Assembly (NCBI GenBank): GCA_023435335.1
Contig: JAEYRU010000110.1
Coordinates: forward strand, 1 to 64,000
Length of the DNA: 64,000 bases
DNA from: Pseudomonadota bacterium
GTDB lineage: Bacteria; Pseudomonadota; Alphaproteobacteria; Rhizobiales; Rhizobiaceae
Reading direction: 5' to 3'
The position numbers were made by a program, and so were the translations under genes. Shown piece by piece: positions 43,759 through 52,114 of the stretch. The notes below the pieces were generated by a model. The model did no database searches. It was not told the DNA's origin and saw nothing but the letters and a program-made list of their open reading frames with translations. Within the stretch, counting starts at the first letter, position 1. Each line of letters starts with the position of its first letter.

Positions 43759-44481
43759 CTATACGAAAAACTGGCCGCCGTTGGCGGTGATCGTCGAGCC
43801 GGTAATGAAACCGGCGTCGTCCGACGCGAGGAACACCACGCAGCGCGCGATCTCCTCCGGCTCGCCAAGCCGTCCGACCGGAATCTGGCCGATGATCTTG
43901 GCGCGCACGTCCTCGGCCACCGCCATCACCATGTCGGTGGCGATGTAGCCCGGGCAGATGGCGTTGACCGTGATGCCCGCCCGCGCGCCCTCCTGGGCGA
44001 GCGCCTTGGTGAAGCCGAGATCGCCGGCCTTGGCCGCCGAGTAGTTGGCCTGCCCCGCCTGCCCCTTCTGTCCGTTGATCGAGGAGATGGTGATGACGCG
44101 GCCGAACTTGCGGTCGCGCATGCCCGACCAGAGCGGGTGCGTCATGTTGAAGACGCCGTTGAGGTTGGTGTCGATAACCTCGCGCCACTGCTGCGGCGTC
44201 ATGCGATGGAACATGGCGTCGCGCGTGATGCCGGCATTGTTGACCAGCACCTCGACCGGGCCGAGGTCGGCCTCGACCTTCTTGATGCCCTCGACGCAGG
44301 CGTCGTAGTCGGCGACCGACCACTTGTAGGTCGGGATGCCTGTCTCCGACGTGAACTTCTGCGCCGCCTCGTCATTGCCGGCGTAGCTCGCGGCGACGTT
44401 GTAGCCGGCGCTTTTGAGCGCGACCGAGATGGCGGCGCCGATGCCGCGCGAGCCGCCGGTGACGAGTGCAGTCCGTGCCAT
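43759..44481 (-). CDS. phbB: acetoacetyl-CoA reductase
   Basis: An SDR of 240 residues that reduces acetoacetyl-CoA to (R)-3-hydroxybutyryl-CoA for polyhydroxybutyrate. NADPH motif VTGGSRGIGAAIS, VNNAGITRD, catalytic ISSINGQKGQAGQANYSAAKAG, and FITGSTITANGGQFFV at the end. GAGGAG lies 9 bases before ATG 44481. It follows phbA by 121 bases filled with a repeat. The regulator gene phaR lies about 7 kb away on the other strand. Confidence 0.96.
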   Translation of the reverse strand: MARTALVTGGSRGIGAAISVALKSAGYNVAASYAGNDEAAQKFTSETGIPTYKWSVADYDACVEGIKKVEADLGPVEVLVNNAGITRDAMFHRMTPQQWREVIDTNLNGVFNMTHPLWSGMRDRKFGRVITISSINGQKGQAGQANYSAAKAGDLGFTKALAQEGARAGITVNAICPGYIATDMVMAVAEDVRAKIIGQIPVGRLGEPEEIARCVVFLASDDAGFITGSTITANGGQFFV

Positions 44482-44507
44482 GAAGAATCTCCTCCTCTGA
44501 AAATCAA

Positions 44508-44600
44508 AGGGCAGTAGGGCAATAGGGCAGCAGGGCAATATGTGAGACGCGCCCTCGGGTCGTCTTCTCTTACCTACTGCCTTATTCCCCTATTGCCCTA
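44508..44600. repeat. inverted array of a TAGGGCAA-type short repeat between phbA and phbB
   Basis: Left arm: three or four copies of GGGCAGTAGGGCAATAGGGC-like units (44508-44540). Right arm: the inverse, ending CCCCTATTGCCCTATTTCAC (44585-44604, running into the phbA stop). The arms could pair into a long imperfect hairpin in the phbA-phbB transcript. Confidence 0.7.
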
Positions 44601-44602
44601 TT

Positions 44603-45781
44603 TCACATCGCCTCGACGGCCATCGCCACACCCATGCCGCCGCCGATGCACAGCGTCGCGAGGCCCTTCTTGGCGCCGCGCCGCTTCATCTCGAAGACCA
44701 GCGTATTGAAGATGCGGGTGCCGGACGCGCCGATCGGGTGGCCGATCGCGATCGCGCCGCCGTTGACGTTCACTATCTCCGGGTTCCAGCCCATGTCCTT
44801 GTTGCCCGCGCCGGCCGGCGCGGCGAAGGCCTCGTTGGCTTCCACGAGGTCGAGGTCGTCGACCTTCCAGCCGGCCTTCTCCAGCGCCCGGCGCGAGGAG
44901 GGGATCGGCCCGGTGCCCATGATGGTGGGATCGACGCCAGCCGTCGCCCACGAGGCGATGCGGGCGAGCGGCGTGATGCCGCGGCGCACCGCCTCGGCCT
45001 CCGTCATCAGCACCACAGCGGCCGCGCCGTCATTGATGCCGGACGCGTTGGCGGCCGTCACCGTGCCTTCCTTGTCGAAGGCCGGCCGGAGCTTCTGCAT
45101 GGCCTCCAGTGTCGCGCCGTGGCGGATGTATTCGTCCTGATCGACGACGACGTCGCCCTTGCGGGACTTGACCGTCACAGGCACGATCTCGTCCTTGAAG
45201 CGGCCGGCCTTCTGCGCAGCTTCCGCCTTGTTCTGCGAGGCGACGGCGAAAGCGTCCTGCTCGTCGCGGGTGATCTGGAACTGGCGCGCCACGTTCTCGG
45301 CGGTGGTGCCCATGTGGTAGCCGTTGAAGGCGTCCCACAGCCCGTCGCGGATCATGGTGTCGATCATCGAATAGTCGCCCATCTTCACGCCGGCGCGCAG
45401 ATGTGCGCAATGCGGCGACAGCGACATGGACTCCTGCCCGCCGGCGACGATGATCCTGGCATCGCCGGTCTGGATCTGCTGCATGCCGATCGCAATCGAG
45501 CGCAGGCCCGAGCCGCACACCTGGTTGAGGCCCCAGGCAGTCGCCTCCTTCGGCAGGCCGGCCTTGACCGCGGCCTGGCGGGCCGGATTCTGCCCCTGCC
45601 CCGCCGTCAGCACCTGTCCCATGATGACCTCGTCGACTTCCTTGGCGTCGACGCCAGCCCGCGCAAGCACCTCGCCGATAGCGATGGCGCCGAGATCGTG
45701 GGCTGGGGTGGTGGCGAATGCGCCGTTGAAGGAGCCGACGGCCGTGCGGGCGGCCGAAGCGACGACGATGGCTTGGGACAT
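44603..45781 (-). CDS. phbA: acetyl-CoA C-acetyltransferase (beta-ketothiolase)
   Basis: A thiolase of 392 residues that condenses two acetyl-CoA for polyhydroxybutyrate. Nucleophilic Cys in QVCGSGLRSI (about 89), NEAFA, catalytic His in GGAIAIGHPIGASGTR (about 350) and the second active Cys in TLCIGGGMG (about 380). One oddity: the segment after NEAFA reads APAGAGNKDMG where typical PhbA has AQACAVNKD, with Q, C and V replaced by P, G and G; these are not the core catalytic residues. It is cotranscribed with phbB. Confidence 0.95.
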   Translation of the reverse strand: MSQAIVVASAARTAVGSFNGAFATTPAHDLGAIAIGEVLARAGVDAKEVDEVIMGQVLTAGQGQNPARQAAVKAGLPKEATAWGLNQVCGSGLRSIAIGMQQIQTGDARIIVAGGQESMSLSPHCAHLRAGVKMGDYSMIDTMIRDGLWDAFNGYHMGTTAENVARQFQITRDEQDAFAVASQNKAEAAQKAGRFKDEIVPVTVKSRKGDVVVDQDEYIRHGATLEAMQKLRPAFDKEGTVTAANASGINDGAAAVVLMTEAEAVRRGITPLARIASWATAGVDPTIMGTGPIPSSRRALEKAGWKVDDLDLVEANEAFAAPAGAGNKDMGWNPEIVNVNGGAIAIGHPIGASGTRIFNTLVFEMKRRGAKKGLATLCIGGGMGVAMAVEAM

Positions 45782-46106
45782 GAAGCGTCTCCCCGGGAGT
45801 TGGGATGGAAGGGTTCCCCGTTTCTTGCCCGTTCCCGATGCCGAGGTCAAACCGGATTTGGGAGTCAAGGCCGGGGGCTATGTGTGGGCAGGTTAAAGGT
45901 AAGGCGAAGAACGGCATGGAGAGCCACCACCGACACCGTGGCAGCTGCGGGAATGGGGTCGTGAACGGACATTCCTTCCGAGCCATGGACTTCTGAGGCC
46001 CTCGCGCGCCGGTGGATACCAATCCCTGCAACCGGCTCATGCGGAGCCGTTTCGACAACCGGCCTCATAAATTGACACTGATGTCAGTTTCAATTACCGT
46101 GCACGC
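45782..46106. promoter_or_regulatory. divergent intergenic region phbA / TetR gene
   Basis: This 325-base gap has no convincing gene. The right end holds a palindrome (46072-46093) overlapping a TTGACA -35. The left half, upstream of phbA, has no assigned promoter. Confidence 0.45.
46072..46093. promoter_or_regulatory. palindromic operator upstream of the TetR gene
   Basis: TTGACACTGATGTCAGTTTC continuing AA: arms TTGA/TCAA and ACTGA/TCAGT, 18 of 22 bases symmetrical. It overlaps TTGACA, followed at 17 bases by TACCGT (46095-46100), so the regulator probably represses its own operon. Confidence 0.6.
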
Positions 46107-46793
46107 ATGTCAGGATCGGGCCGTCTCGCATCAGCCGCTCTCCCGCAAGAAGAGCCGTACCACTTCCCGGACCGGCTTCTGCAAGAAGCTACGCGGAAAT
46201 CCGAACGTACGCGCGCGGGCTTGCAGGCGGCGGCATGCCGCCTTCTTGACGGTGCATCTCCGTCCGAACTGAAGGTCAGTGACATCTGCCGCGAGGCCCA
46301 GGTCGCCCACGGAACCTTCTATGTCTACTTCCGCGACATCCGCCACCTGCTGGGCGAAACCCTCCTGGAATTCGTCGTCTTCATGCAGACCGTTATGCGT
46401 AATGCCGGAAACCTGGAGAGTGGCTCGGAGCGGGCTCGTCGCGCAACCGCCGCCTATGTAGGGATGTTCGAACAGAATGCCGGATTGATGCGCTGTCTCG
46501 TTTCCCGCGTCGACGACCTGCCGGAGGCGGCGGAGGCCTTCCAGCGGCTGAACCGAGAATGGGCAGAGACCGTGGTCGATTCACGTCTGCGGCGGCTGGA
46601 GCGCGAAGGATCGCCCGGGGCGATCAGGCGCGAGGAATTGCTCCGCAGGGCATACGCGCTTGGCGGCATGGTCGATCAGTATCTCATCATGCTGCTGTTC
46701 GGCAGCGACGAAACCCTGGCGGCGGTCTCGCAGGATCGGGACGCGCTCGTGGAAACGCTTACTCTCATCTGGGAACGGAGCATGGACGCGTGA
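46107..46793 (+). CDS. TetR/AcrR-family regulator of a CoA-ester operon
   Basis: A protein of 228 residues. The helix-turn-helix lies at about residues 33-80 (ERTRAGLQAAACRLLDGA... VSDICREAQVAHGTFYVYFRDIRHLL). The C-terminal ligand-binding domain is alpha-helical. A palindromic operator with its own promoter lies just upstream. Its stop overlaps the GTG start of the CoA ligase gene, forming an operon with the enoyl-CoA hydratase. The likely inducer is an acyl-CoA or aromatic acid of that pathway. Confidence 0.87.
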   Translation: MSGSGRLASAALPQEEPYHFPDRLLQEATRKSERTRAGLQAAACRLLDGASPSELKVSDICREAQVAHGTFYVYFRDIRHLLGETLLEFVVFMQTVMRNAGNLESGSERARRATAAYVGMFEQNAGLMRCLVSRVDDLPEAAEAFQRLNREWAETVVDSRLRRLEREGSPGAIRREELLRRAYALGGMVDQYLIMLLFGSDETLAAVSQDRDALVETLTLIWERSMDA

Positions 46794-48094
46794 CGACGAT
46801 AGAAGGCGCAGAATTTGCCAGCGCAGCATCGCTGCTTCCGCGCCAGCAACAGCAATGGCTGCAGCAGTCGCGCCACGTGGCGCAGAACTCGCACTTCTTT
46901 CGGAGGCTCTGGAACGGAACACCTCCTCCCGCCGATCTGCGCGACCTTCCGGAATTGCCGCTTTCGGACAAGGCGCAGCTTCGGATCTCACAGTCCGAGC
47001 ATCCGCCATTCGGCGATTATCTGGCAGCGCCCCGAGACGCCGCCGTTCGTCTGCATCGCACGTCCGGCACGACCGGGCAGGCAATGAACCTGGCGATGTC
47101 GGCCCAGGATTGCCGCGTCACCGAAACCGTCGGCGGTCGCTGCCACCGCGCGGCAGGTCTGGGGCCGGGTCACACGGTCGTCCACTGCCTGAACTACCAG
47201 ATGTGGATGGGCGGCGTGACCGACCATATGACGCTGGAGGCGACAGGCGCACTCGTCGTTCCGTTCGGCGTCGGCGGCACCGAACTGCTGATTCGCACGG
47301 TCCGCGAGGTGGGTATCACGGCGATATCCTGTACGCCTTCCTATCCCGCTGTCCTGGAGCGGGTGCTCGCGGAGAAGTTCCCTGGCATTCTGCCGCGCGA
47401 TCTCGGTCTGCAACTCGGACTGTTCGGCGGAGAGGCTGGGCTGGACGACCCGGCGCTGCGAGAGCGTATCCGCTCCACCTGGGGCATGGAACCGCGCAAC
47501 GCCAACTACGGCGTCTCCGACGTGTTCTCCAACTTCGCCGCGCAATGCGAGCATGACACGCGTCTGCATTTCATGGCTGCGGACGTGCTGTGGCCAGAAC
47601 TCGTCGACCCCGACACCACGGCACCGGTCCCGCTCGTGTCCGGTGCGAAAGGCGAACTGGTCCTCACCCATCTCGTTCGGGAGTGCCAGCCACTGGTGCG
47701 CTTCCGGACGGGCGACATCGTAGCGATCGACGAAACCGAACCATGCCGATGCGGCCGGACCGGCTTCCGCTTCCGCGTCGTCGGCCGCAGTGACGACATG
47801 GTGGTGGTCCGCGGGCTGAACCTGTTTCCGACGATGGTTTCCGCGGTCCTGAGCGAAATTTCGGAGCTGTCGGGTGACTACCGCATCGTCCTTGCGTCGC
47901 CTCCGCCCTACGACCGCCTCCCCTTGCATGTCGAGCGGGCGAGCGGCGCACCCGATGCGCCGGACCTGGCTGCCCGGATCGCCGCCACGGTCAAGGCGAA
48001 GCTGGGCGCTTCGGCAGAAGTCACGGTGCTTCCACCCGGCAGTCTTCCTGTGACGGAAGGAAAGACCAAACGTGTGATCAGGAGCCACCGATGA
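46790..48094 (+). CDS. phenylacetate-CoA ligase-like adenylating enzyme
   Basis: A protein of 434 residues with the AMP-binding motif LHRTSGTTGQAMNLAM (about residue 90), ANYGVSDVFSNFAAQC, the hinge RFRTGDIV, a CRCGRTG stretch and VVGRSDDMVVVRGLNLFPTMV. This matches the PaaK group that activates aryl or acyl acids as CoA thioesters. Start GTG 46790 overlaps the TetR stop (GTGA). The stop overlaps the hydratase ATG. Which acid is activated is unknown. Confidence 0.85.
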   Translation: MTTIEGAEFASAASLLPRQQQQWLQQSRHVAQNSHFFRRLWNGTPPPADLRDLPELPLSDKAQLRISQSEHPPFGDYLAAPRDAAVRLHRTSGTTGQAMNLAMSAQDCRVTETVGGRCHRAAGLGPGHTVVHCLNYQMWMGGVTDHMTLEATGALVVPFGVGGTELLIRTVREVGITAISCTPSYPAVLERVLAEKFPGILPRDLGLQLGLFGGEAGLDDPALRERIRSTWGMEPRNANYGVSDVFSNFAAQCEHDTRLHFMAADVLWPELVDPDTTAPVPLVSGAKGELVLTHLVRECQPLVRFRTGDIVAIDETEPCRCGRTGFRFRVVGRSDDMVVVRGLNLFPTMVSAVLSEISELSGDYRIVLASPPPYDRLPLHVERASGAPDAPDLAARIAATVKAKLGASAEVTVLPPGSLPVTEGKTKRVIRSHR

Positions 48095-48852
48095 CGCGAT
48101 TCAGCTACATGACCGTGCTGAGCAGCCTCGAGGAAGGGGGCGTTCGCCGCATCAGCCTCAACCGTCCGGAGCGCCTGAATGCCATGAATCGCCAGCTCAT
48201 CGACGATGTGGCGCGAGCCTTCGACGATGCGAACGCTGATCCTGCGACCCGGGTCATCATCTTTACCGGAGAGGGTCGCGCCTTCTGCGCAGGTGACGAC
48301 CGGAACGAGCATGTGCACCCGGAAAACGAGGAAGCGGCCCGCGATCTGGTCGAGGCCATCCAGCGCGCGACCCGCTCGATCTGTTTTGGTCCCAAGCCGG
48401 TGGTCGGCGCAATCAACGGCTGGGCCGTCGGCGGCGGCTTCGAATGGGCGATAAATTGCGACTTCCCGATCTGGGCCAACAGCGCGCGCGGCTTCTTTCC
48501 CGAAGTCTCGCTGAACCTGTTCGTCACCGGCGCCGTGACCGCGCTCCTGCCCGCCCTGGTGGGGCTGAACAAGGCACGCGAGATGCTGTTCCTCGGACGC
48601 CGCTACGGCGCGCCAGAGTTGCACGAGATGGGCGTCGCCTGGCAGGTGGTGGCCGACGACAGGCTGATGGAAGAGGCAATGTCGGTCGCACGGGAACTCG
48701 CAGCCCTGCCGACGCTTTCGGTGCGGGCGATGAAGCGTACGCTCAACGCGATTGCGGCATCCGACATGCACCGCGCGTTATCGCTGGAAACCGACGCCAC
48801 CGTCGCCGGCTTCATGGACCCTGAAACGACGAAGCTGCTGAAGGCTTTCTAA
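48091..48852 (+). CDS. enoyl-CoA hydratase/isomerase family protein
   Basis: A crotonase-fold protein of 253 residues: RISLNRPERLNAMNRQLI, oxyanion-hole motifs GRAFCAGDDR and GWAVGGGFEWAI, and FFPEVSLNL with one catalytic glutamate position. It is the last gene of a three-gene operon (overlap ATGA with the ligase gene). It may hydrate or otherwise process the CoA ester made by the ligase. The exact crotonase activity cannot be told. Confidence 0.88.
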   Translation: MTRFSYMTVLSSLEEGGVRRISLNRPERLNAMNRQLIDDVARAFDDANADPATRVIIFTGEGRAFCAGDDRNEHVHPENEEAARDLVEAIQRATRSICFGPKPVVGAINGWAVGGGFEWAINCDFPIWANSARGFFPEVSLNLFVTGAVTALLPALVGLNKAREMLFLGRRYGAPELHEMGVAWQVVADDRLMEEAMSVARELAALPTLSVRAMKRTLNAIAASDMHRALSLETDATVAGFMDPETTKLLKAF

Positions 48853-49111
48853 GGAGTCCCCTGCGGAACTGGTCCGCCATGTGGGCATAGCGGCTCAGGC
48901 AATCGAAAAGCTGGCGATACGCTTCCCTCGAAGTCAGGGCGAAATGAGACCCGCCGCGCCGCGTTGACGCGCCGCGCACATCTGCGCGCGGCTTCGGAGC
49001 CCCAAAAAACCGAGACCGCTCCGCTTGATTCAGCGCAAGGAAAGGTCGTGCGAAAGCTGAAAAATGCTCTTGACCTGACCCATCAGGCCGAACCATCCGA
49101 TGGAGAGCACA

Positions 49112-50083
49112 ATGAATAACCTTCCGGTTTCGCGGAGAAGTCTTCTTCGAACTTCCGCGGTAATCGCCGCGCTCGCGATGGCCGGCGCGCCGTTCGCCAG
49201 CTTCGCGCAGCAGACGCTGGACGGCCGCGACCTGGCCGTCGACAAGCGACCCGTCATCCATGCCGACGGGCCGAAGCTCGGCGCGTACGATCCCTACGGC
49301 GACTTCTCCGACGAGAAGGAGGTCGCCACCGAGCACCTGTTCCTGCCCTGGGACGACGTCGAACTGGCCGGCCTGAGCGCCGCCGACGAATATGCCGCGG
49401 CGCGCGGCCGCAAGGTGATGATCACGATCGAGCCTTGGTCCTGGTCGCTCGACTGGAACGTCAGCGCCTCGCAACTGCGCAACCAGATCCTCTCGGGCGC
49501 CAAGGACGCCAACCTGTCGGCCATCCTTCAGGCCGTTTCCGGCTTCCAGAGCCCGGTGATCATCCGCTGGGCGCAGGAGATGGACAGCACGACCGGCCGG
49601 TTCACCTGGTCCAACTGGGCGCCGCGCGACTATATCCGCGCCTTCCAGCGCATGGTCGACATCATCCGCAAGGAGCTGCCGAACGCGCAGGTCATGTGGT
49701 CGCCGAAGGGCGAAAAGAACCTCAAGGACTACTACCCCGGCGACGAATATGTCGACATCGTGGGGCTCTCCGTGTTCGGCTACGACAGGTACGACGAAAT
49801 CGAATATGGCAAGTCGCGCACCTTCGCGGAGTCGCTGAAGCAGGGCTACGATCTCGCGGTAGGCTTCGGCAAGCCGATCTGGGTCGCCGAAGCCGGTTAT
49901 GAAGGCAACCTCGAGTATGTGGGGCGCTGGGCCAGCGACCTGACCGCCAGCAATCCCGAGTTTCCCGAGCTCAAGGAAGTCGTCTACTTCAACGACAAGG
50001 AAGTCTGGGGATGGCCGCATGGCCTGGGCCTGCCCGACTGGCGCGTCGTGCGGCAGCAGACGAACTATCCGGCACGGCGATAG
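49112..50083 (+). CDS. secreted glycoside hydrolase, GH26-like
   Basis: A protein of 323 residues. A twin-arginine-like signal (SRRSLLRTSAVIAALAMAGA) with cleavage after SFAQ. The catalytic domain resembles GH26: PVIIRWAQEMDSTTGRFTW (acid/base Glu, about 160) and PIWVAEAGYEGN (nucleophile Glu, about 260), plus MWSPKGEKNLKDYYPGDEYVDIVGLS. It could act on beta-mannan or a related exopolysaccharide in the periplasm or outside. ATG 49112 has GGAG 6 bases upstream; ATG 49100 would have no good site. A DUF995 gene follows 12 bases downstream. Confidence 0.78.
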   Translation: MNNLPVSRRSLLRTSAVIAALAMAGAPFASFAQQTLDGRDLAVDKRPVIHADGPKLGAYDPYGDFSDEKEVATEHLFLPWDDVELAGLSAADEYAAARGRKVMITIEPWSWSLDWNVSASQLRNQILSGAKDANLSAILQAVSGFQSPVIIRWAQEMDSTTGRFTWSNWAPRDYIRAFQRMVDIIRKELPNAQVMWSPKGEKNLKDYYPGDEYVDIVGLSVFGYDRYDEIEYGKSRTFAESLKQGYDLAVGFGKPIWVAEAGYEGNLEYVGRWASDLTASNPEFPELKEVVYFNDKEVWGWPHGLGLPDWRVVRQQTNYPARR

Positions 50084-50095
50084 GGGGCGGCTGCG

Positions 50096-50677
50096 ATGAA
50101 CATGTTCGTACGCATGGCGGTTCTCGGCCTGTGCGTGGTGGCGGGCGCGGCGGGCTTCGGCCCCGCTGCTCTGGCCGCCAGCAAGGACCCGGTCGCCGCT
50201 TCCGCCGAACGCGGACGCGCGATGACCACCGACGAGCTCTACAAGCTCTATCGCAACCGGTCCTGGATATGGAACGACGGCGCGGGCCATTTCAGGGTGA
50301 GCAAGCGGGAATTCACGGCGTTCACGAAAAGCGGCGCGGCAGGGTCCTACGCCGACGGCATCTGGTTCCTGACCGATGCCGGCAAGCTCTGCTTCCGCGC
50401 GGCGTGGAATGCCGTGGATGGAAGCAGCAAGGCGCTGACCTGCTTCGAGCACCGGACCAACGGAGGCAACATATACCAGCGCCGTCTCCCTGACGGAGAC
50501 TGGTATGTGTTCAGCCACCGCACGCCGGAGGCCTGGGACGAGATCCGCAAGCTCAAGCGCGGCGATCACGTCCGCAAGAACTACCTGGCCAACAAGAGCT
50601 ATGTCGACGCGAGAGCGGTGAAGACCTGCTCGGCCGGCCAGGGCGGGACATTGATCTGCCGCCTCCTGCGCCGCTGA
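50096..50677 (+). CDS. DUF995 secreted protein
   Basis: A protein of 193 residues. Signal peptide to about residue 28 (LCVVAGAAGFGPAALA). The mature part carries the DUF995 pattern: TTDELYKLYRNRSWIW, GYFRVS-like AGHFRVSKREF, ADGIWFLTDAGKLCFRAAW, CFEHRTNGG and SHRTPEAWDEIRKLKRGDHV. The family is common in Rhizobiales, and its members are linked to exopolysaccharide genes in some species. It is cotranscribed with the GH26-like gene and ends at a strong terminator. Confidence 0.82.
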   Translation: MNMFVRMAVLGLCVVAGAAGFGPAALAASKDPVAASAERGRAMTTDELYKLYRNRSWIWNDGAGHFRVSKREFTAFTKSGAAGSYADGIWFLTDAGKLCFRAAWNAVDGSSKALTCFEHRTNGGNIYQRRLPDGDWYVFSHRTPEAWDEIRKLKRGDHVRKNYLANKSYVDARAVKTCSAGQGGTLICRLLRR

Positions 50678-50712
50678 ACAACCGGCCGGGGCGATCGGCG
50701 AGATCCGAAACA

Positions 50713-50745
50713 GGGGCCAAGGGGCCATTCCCCTTGGCCCCTTGT
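50713..50745 (+). terminator. intrinsic terminator with a 12-bp perfect stem
   Basis: GGGGCCAAGGGG (50713-50724) pairs with CCCCTTGGCCCC (50730-50741), followed by TTGT. It ends the GH26/DUF995 transcript. Confidence 0.85.
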
Positions 50746-51005
50746 CGTTGAGATCACGACAGCTCGCCCAGAAACGAGCCTCCGCAATCCCGCTTCCGCA
50801 GAATGACGCCGCCCGGCCGCAATTTCGGGATGTTTGCGCCATCGTTCGGGCGTGTTGGAACATTCTCCTCCGGGGGTCGGGAGAATCGGGCGTTCTGAGC
50901 CGATGTAATGCGTTTTTCTGAGCCAGCGCTTACCGCGTGTTAATCCGCGTGGCGTCTCCTGAGCTGCAGACTGCCGAACGGCAGATCGGAAGCAAAGGAA
51001 AGACG

Positions 51006-51269
51006 ATGGGAAATCGAGCGTTCGCAAGCAGAGCCGGCGCGGGTGTCCTGGCGCTGCTCGTCGGGATTGGATCGGCCGGGATCGCAGAGGCGCGGGAGCG
51101 GGCTGGGGATGCGAAGAGCAAGCGGTATGTCGCCACGCAGCCGGCCCCGAAGCGCGTCATCGGCCAGGAGAGGCTGAAGCGTGTCTATCTGGGACGCGCT
51201 CCATGGATCTGCTCCCCAAGCGGCTTTGGCCGCAGGGCGAACTGCTTCCTGCGGGCCAGCGCCGACTGA
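51006..51269 (+). CDS. hypothetical small secreted protein
   Basis: A protein of 87 residues with a signal peptide (AGAGVLALLVGIGSAGIAEA). The mature part is basic (YVATQPAPKRVIGQERLKRVY) and ends with a cysteine pair (WICSPSGFGRRANCFLRA). This Cys-x(10-12)-Cys tail occurs in several small rhizobial secreted proteins that I recall without names. AAAGGA lies 7 bases before ATG 51006. It is transcribed toward phaR. Confidence 0.6.
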   Translation: MGNRAFASRAGAGVLALLVGIGSAGIAEARERAGDAKSKRYVATQPAPKRVIGQERLKRVYLGRAPWICSPSGFGRRANCFLRASAD

Positions 51270-51471
51270 ACGGCCGGCACCGACGGCGCCGCGCTTCTCG
51301 CTGCCTCCGAATAGTGCACTGCCGAGCCGCTTCATGCTGCGCGGCACTGCCGCACCGCACAAACTGCTTTCTTTTCAGGCGCTTTTGCGCATATCCTGAT
51401 TGAAAGGCCGTCAGGGGCGGCGCTTCGCAAGCGCGAATTGATGGTGCGGCGGGCATTCCGGGGAGGTCTCG

Positions 51472-52083
51472 ATGGCTGCAAAAGACGAGCCGGTAGCGAT
51501 CAAGAAATACGCCAACCGTCGTCTCTACAACACGGGCACGTCAACCTATGTCACGCTGGAGGATCTGGCGGAGATGGTGAAGCGGGGGGAGGAGTTCACC
51601 GTCCAGGACGCAAAGTCGGGCGAGGACATCACCCACGCGGTGCTCACCCAGATCATCTTCGAACTTGAGAACAAGGCCGGGCAGAACATGCTGCCCATCC
51701 CCTTCCTGCGCCAGCTGATCTCGTTCTACGGCGACCAGATGCAGATGATCGTGCCGAGCTTCCTCGAACAGTCGATGATCGCCTTCGCCAAGGAGCAGGA
51801 GCGCTTTCGCGAGCAGATGAAGTCGGCCTTCGGAAAGTCCCCGGCCGACATGATGTCGATGTCGTCGCCGATGAAGGCGCTGGAGGAGCAGACCAAGCGC
51901 AACATCGAGATGTTCCAGAACGCCATGCGAATGTTCACGCCTTTTCCGCCAGCCGGGCAGGGCGAGCAGAACGGCAGTAGCGGCGAGGCCGAGCCGCCGC
52001 AGGACGAGCGCTCCGAGCTCAAGGAACTTCGCGACCAGATCGCGGCGATGCAGCAGAAGATCGACAATATCGGAAGGCGCTGA
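51472..52083 (+). CDS. phaR: polyhydroxyalkanoate synthesis regulator PhaR
   Basis: A protein of 203 residues. The N-terminal DNA/PHB-binding domain IKKYANRRLYNTGTSTYVTLEDLAEMVKRGEEFTVQDAKSGEDIT is characteristic. It is followed by the PHB-accumulation regulatory domain (LTQIIFELENKAGQNMLPIPFLRQLISFYGDQMQ) and a C-terminal coiled coil (ELKELRDQIAAMQQKIDNI). PhaR represses phasin and its own gene and binds PHB. In S. meliloti the homologue aniA is divergent from phbAB at once; here about 5.7 kb lies between them. Confidence 0.95.
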   Translation: MAAKDEPVAIKKYANRRLYNTGTSTYVTLEDLAEMVKRGEEFTVQDAKSGEDITHAVLTQIIFELENKAGQNMLPIPFLRQLISFYGDQMQMIVPSFLEQSMIAFAKEQERFREQMKSAFGKSPADMMSMSSPMKALEEQTKRNIEMFQNAMRMFTPFPPAGQGEQNGSSGEAEPPQDERSELKELRDQIAAMQQKIDNIGRR

Positions 52084-52114
52084 GGCTCCCTCCCCTCACA
52101 GCGAGGGGAAGGAC

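Noticed and set aside
48812..50863. A 683-codon open frame on the minus strand
   Set aside because: It is antisense to the GH26-like and DUF995 genes, which have signal peptides, ribosome-binding sites and family motifs; the frame is a by-product of high GC.
52088..52110. CTCCCCTC/GAGGGGA inverted repeat between phaR and ggt as a terminator
   Set aside because: It can fold, but there is no T-run on either strand, and it may be a fragment of an interspersed repeat.
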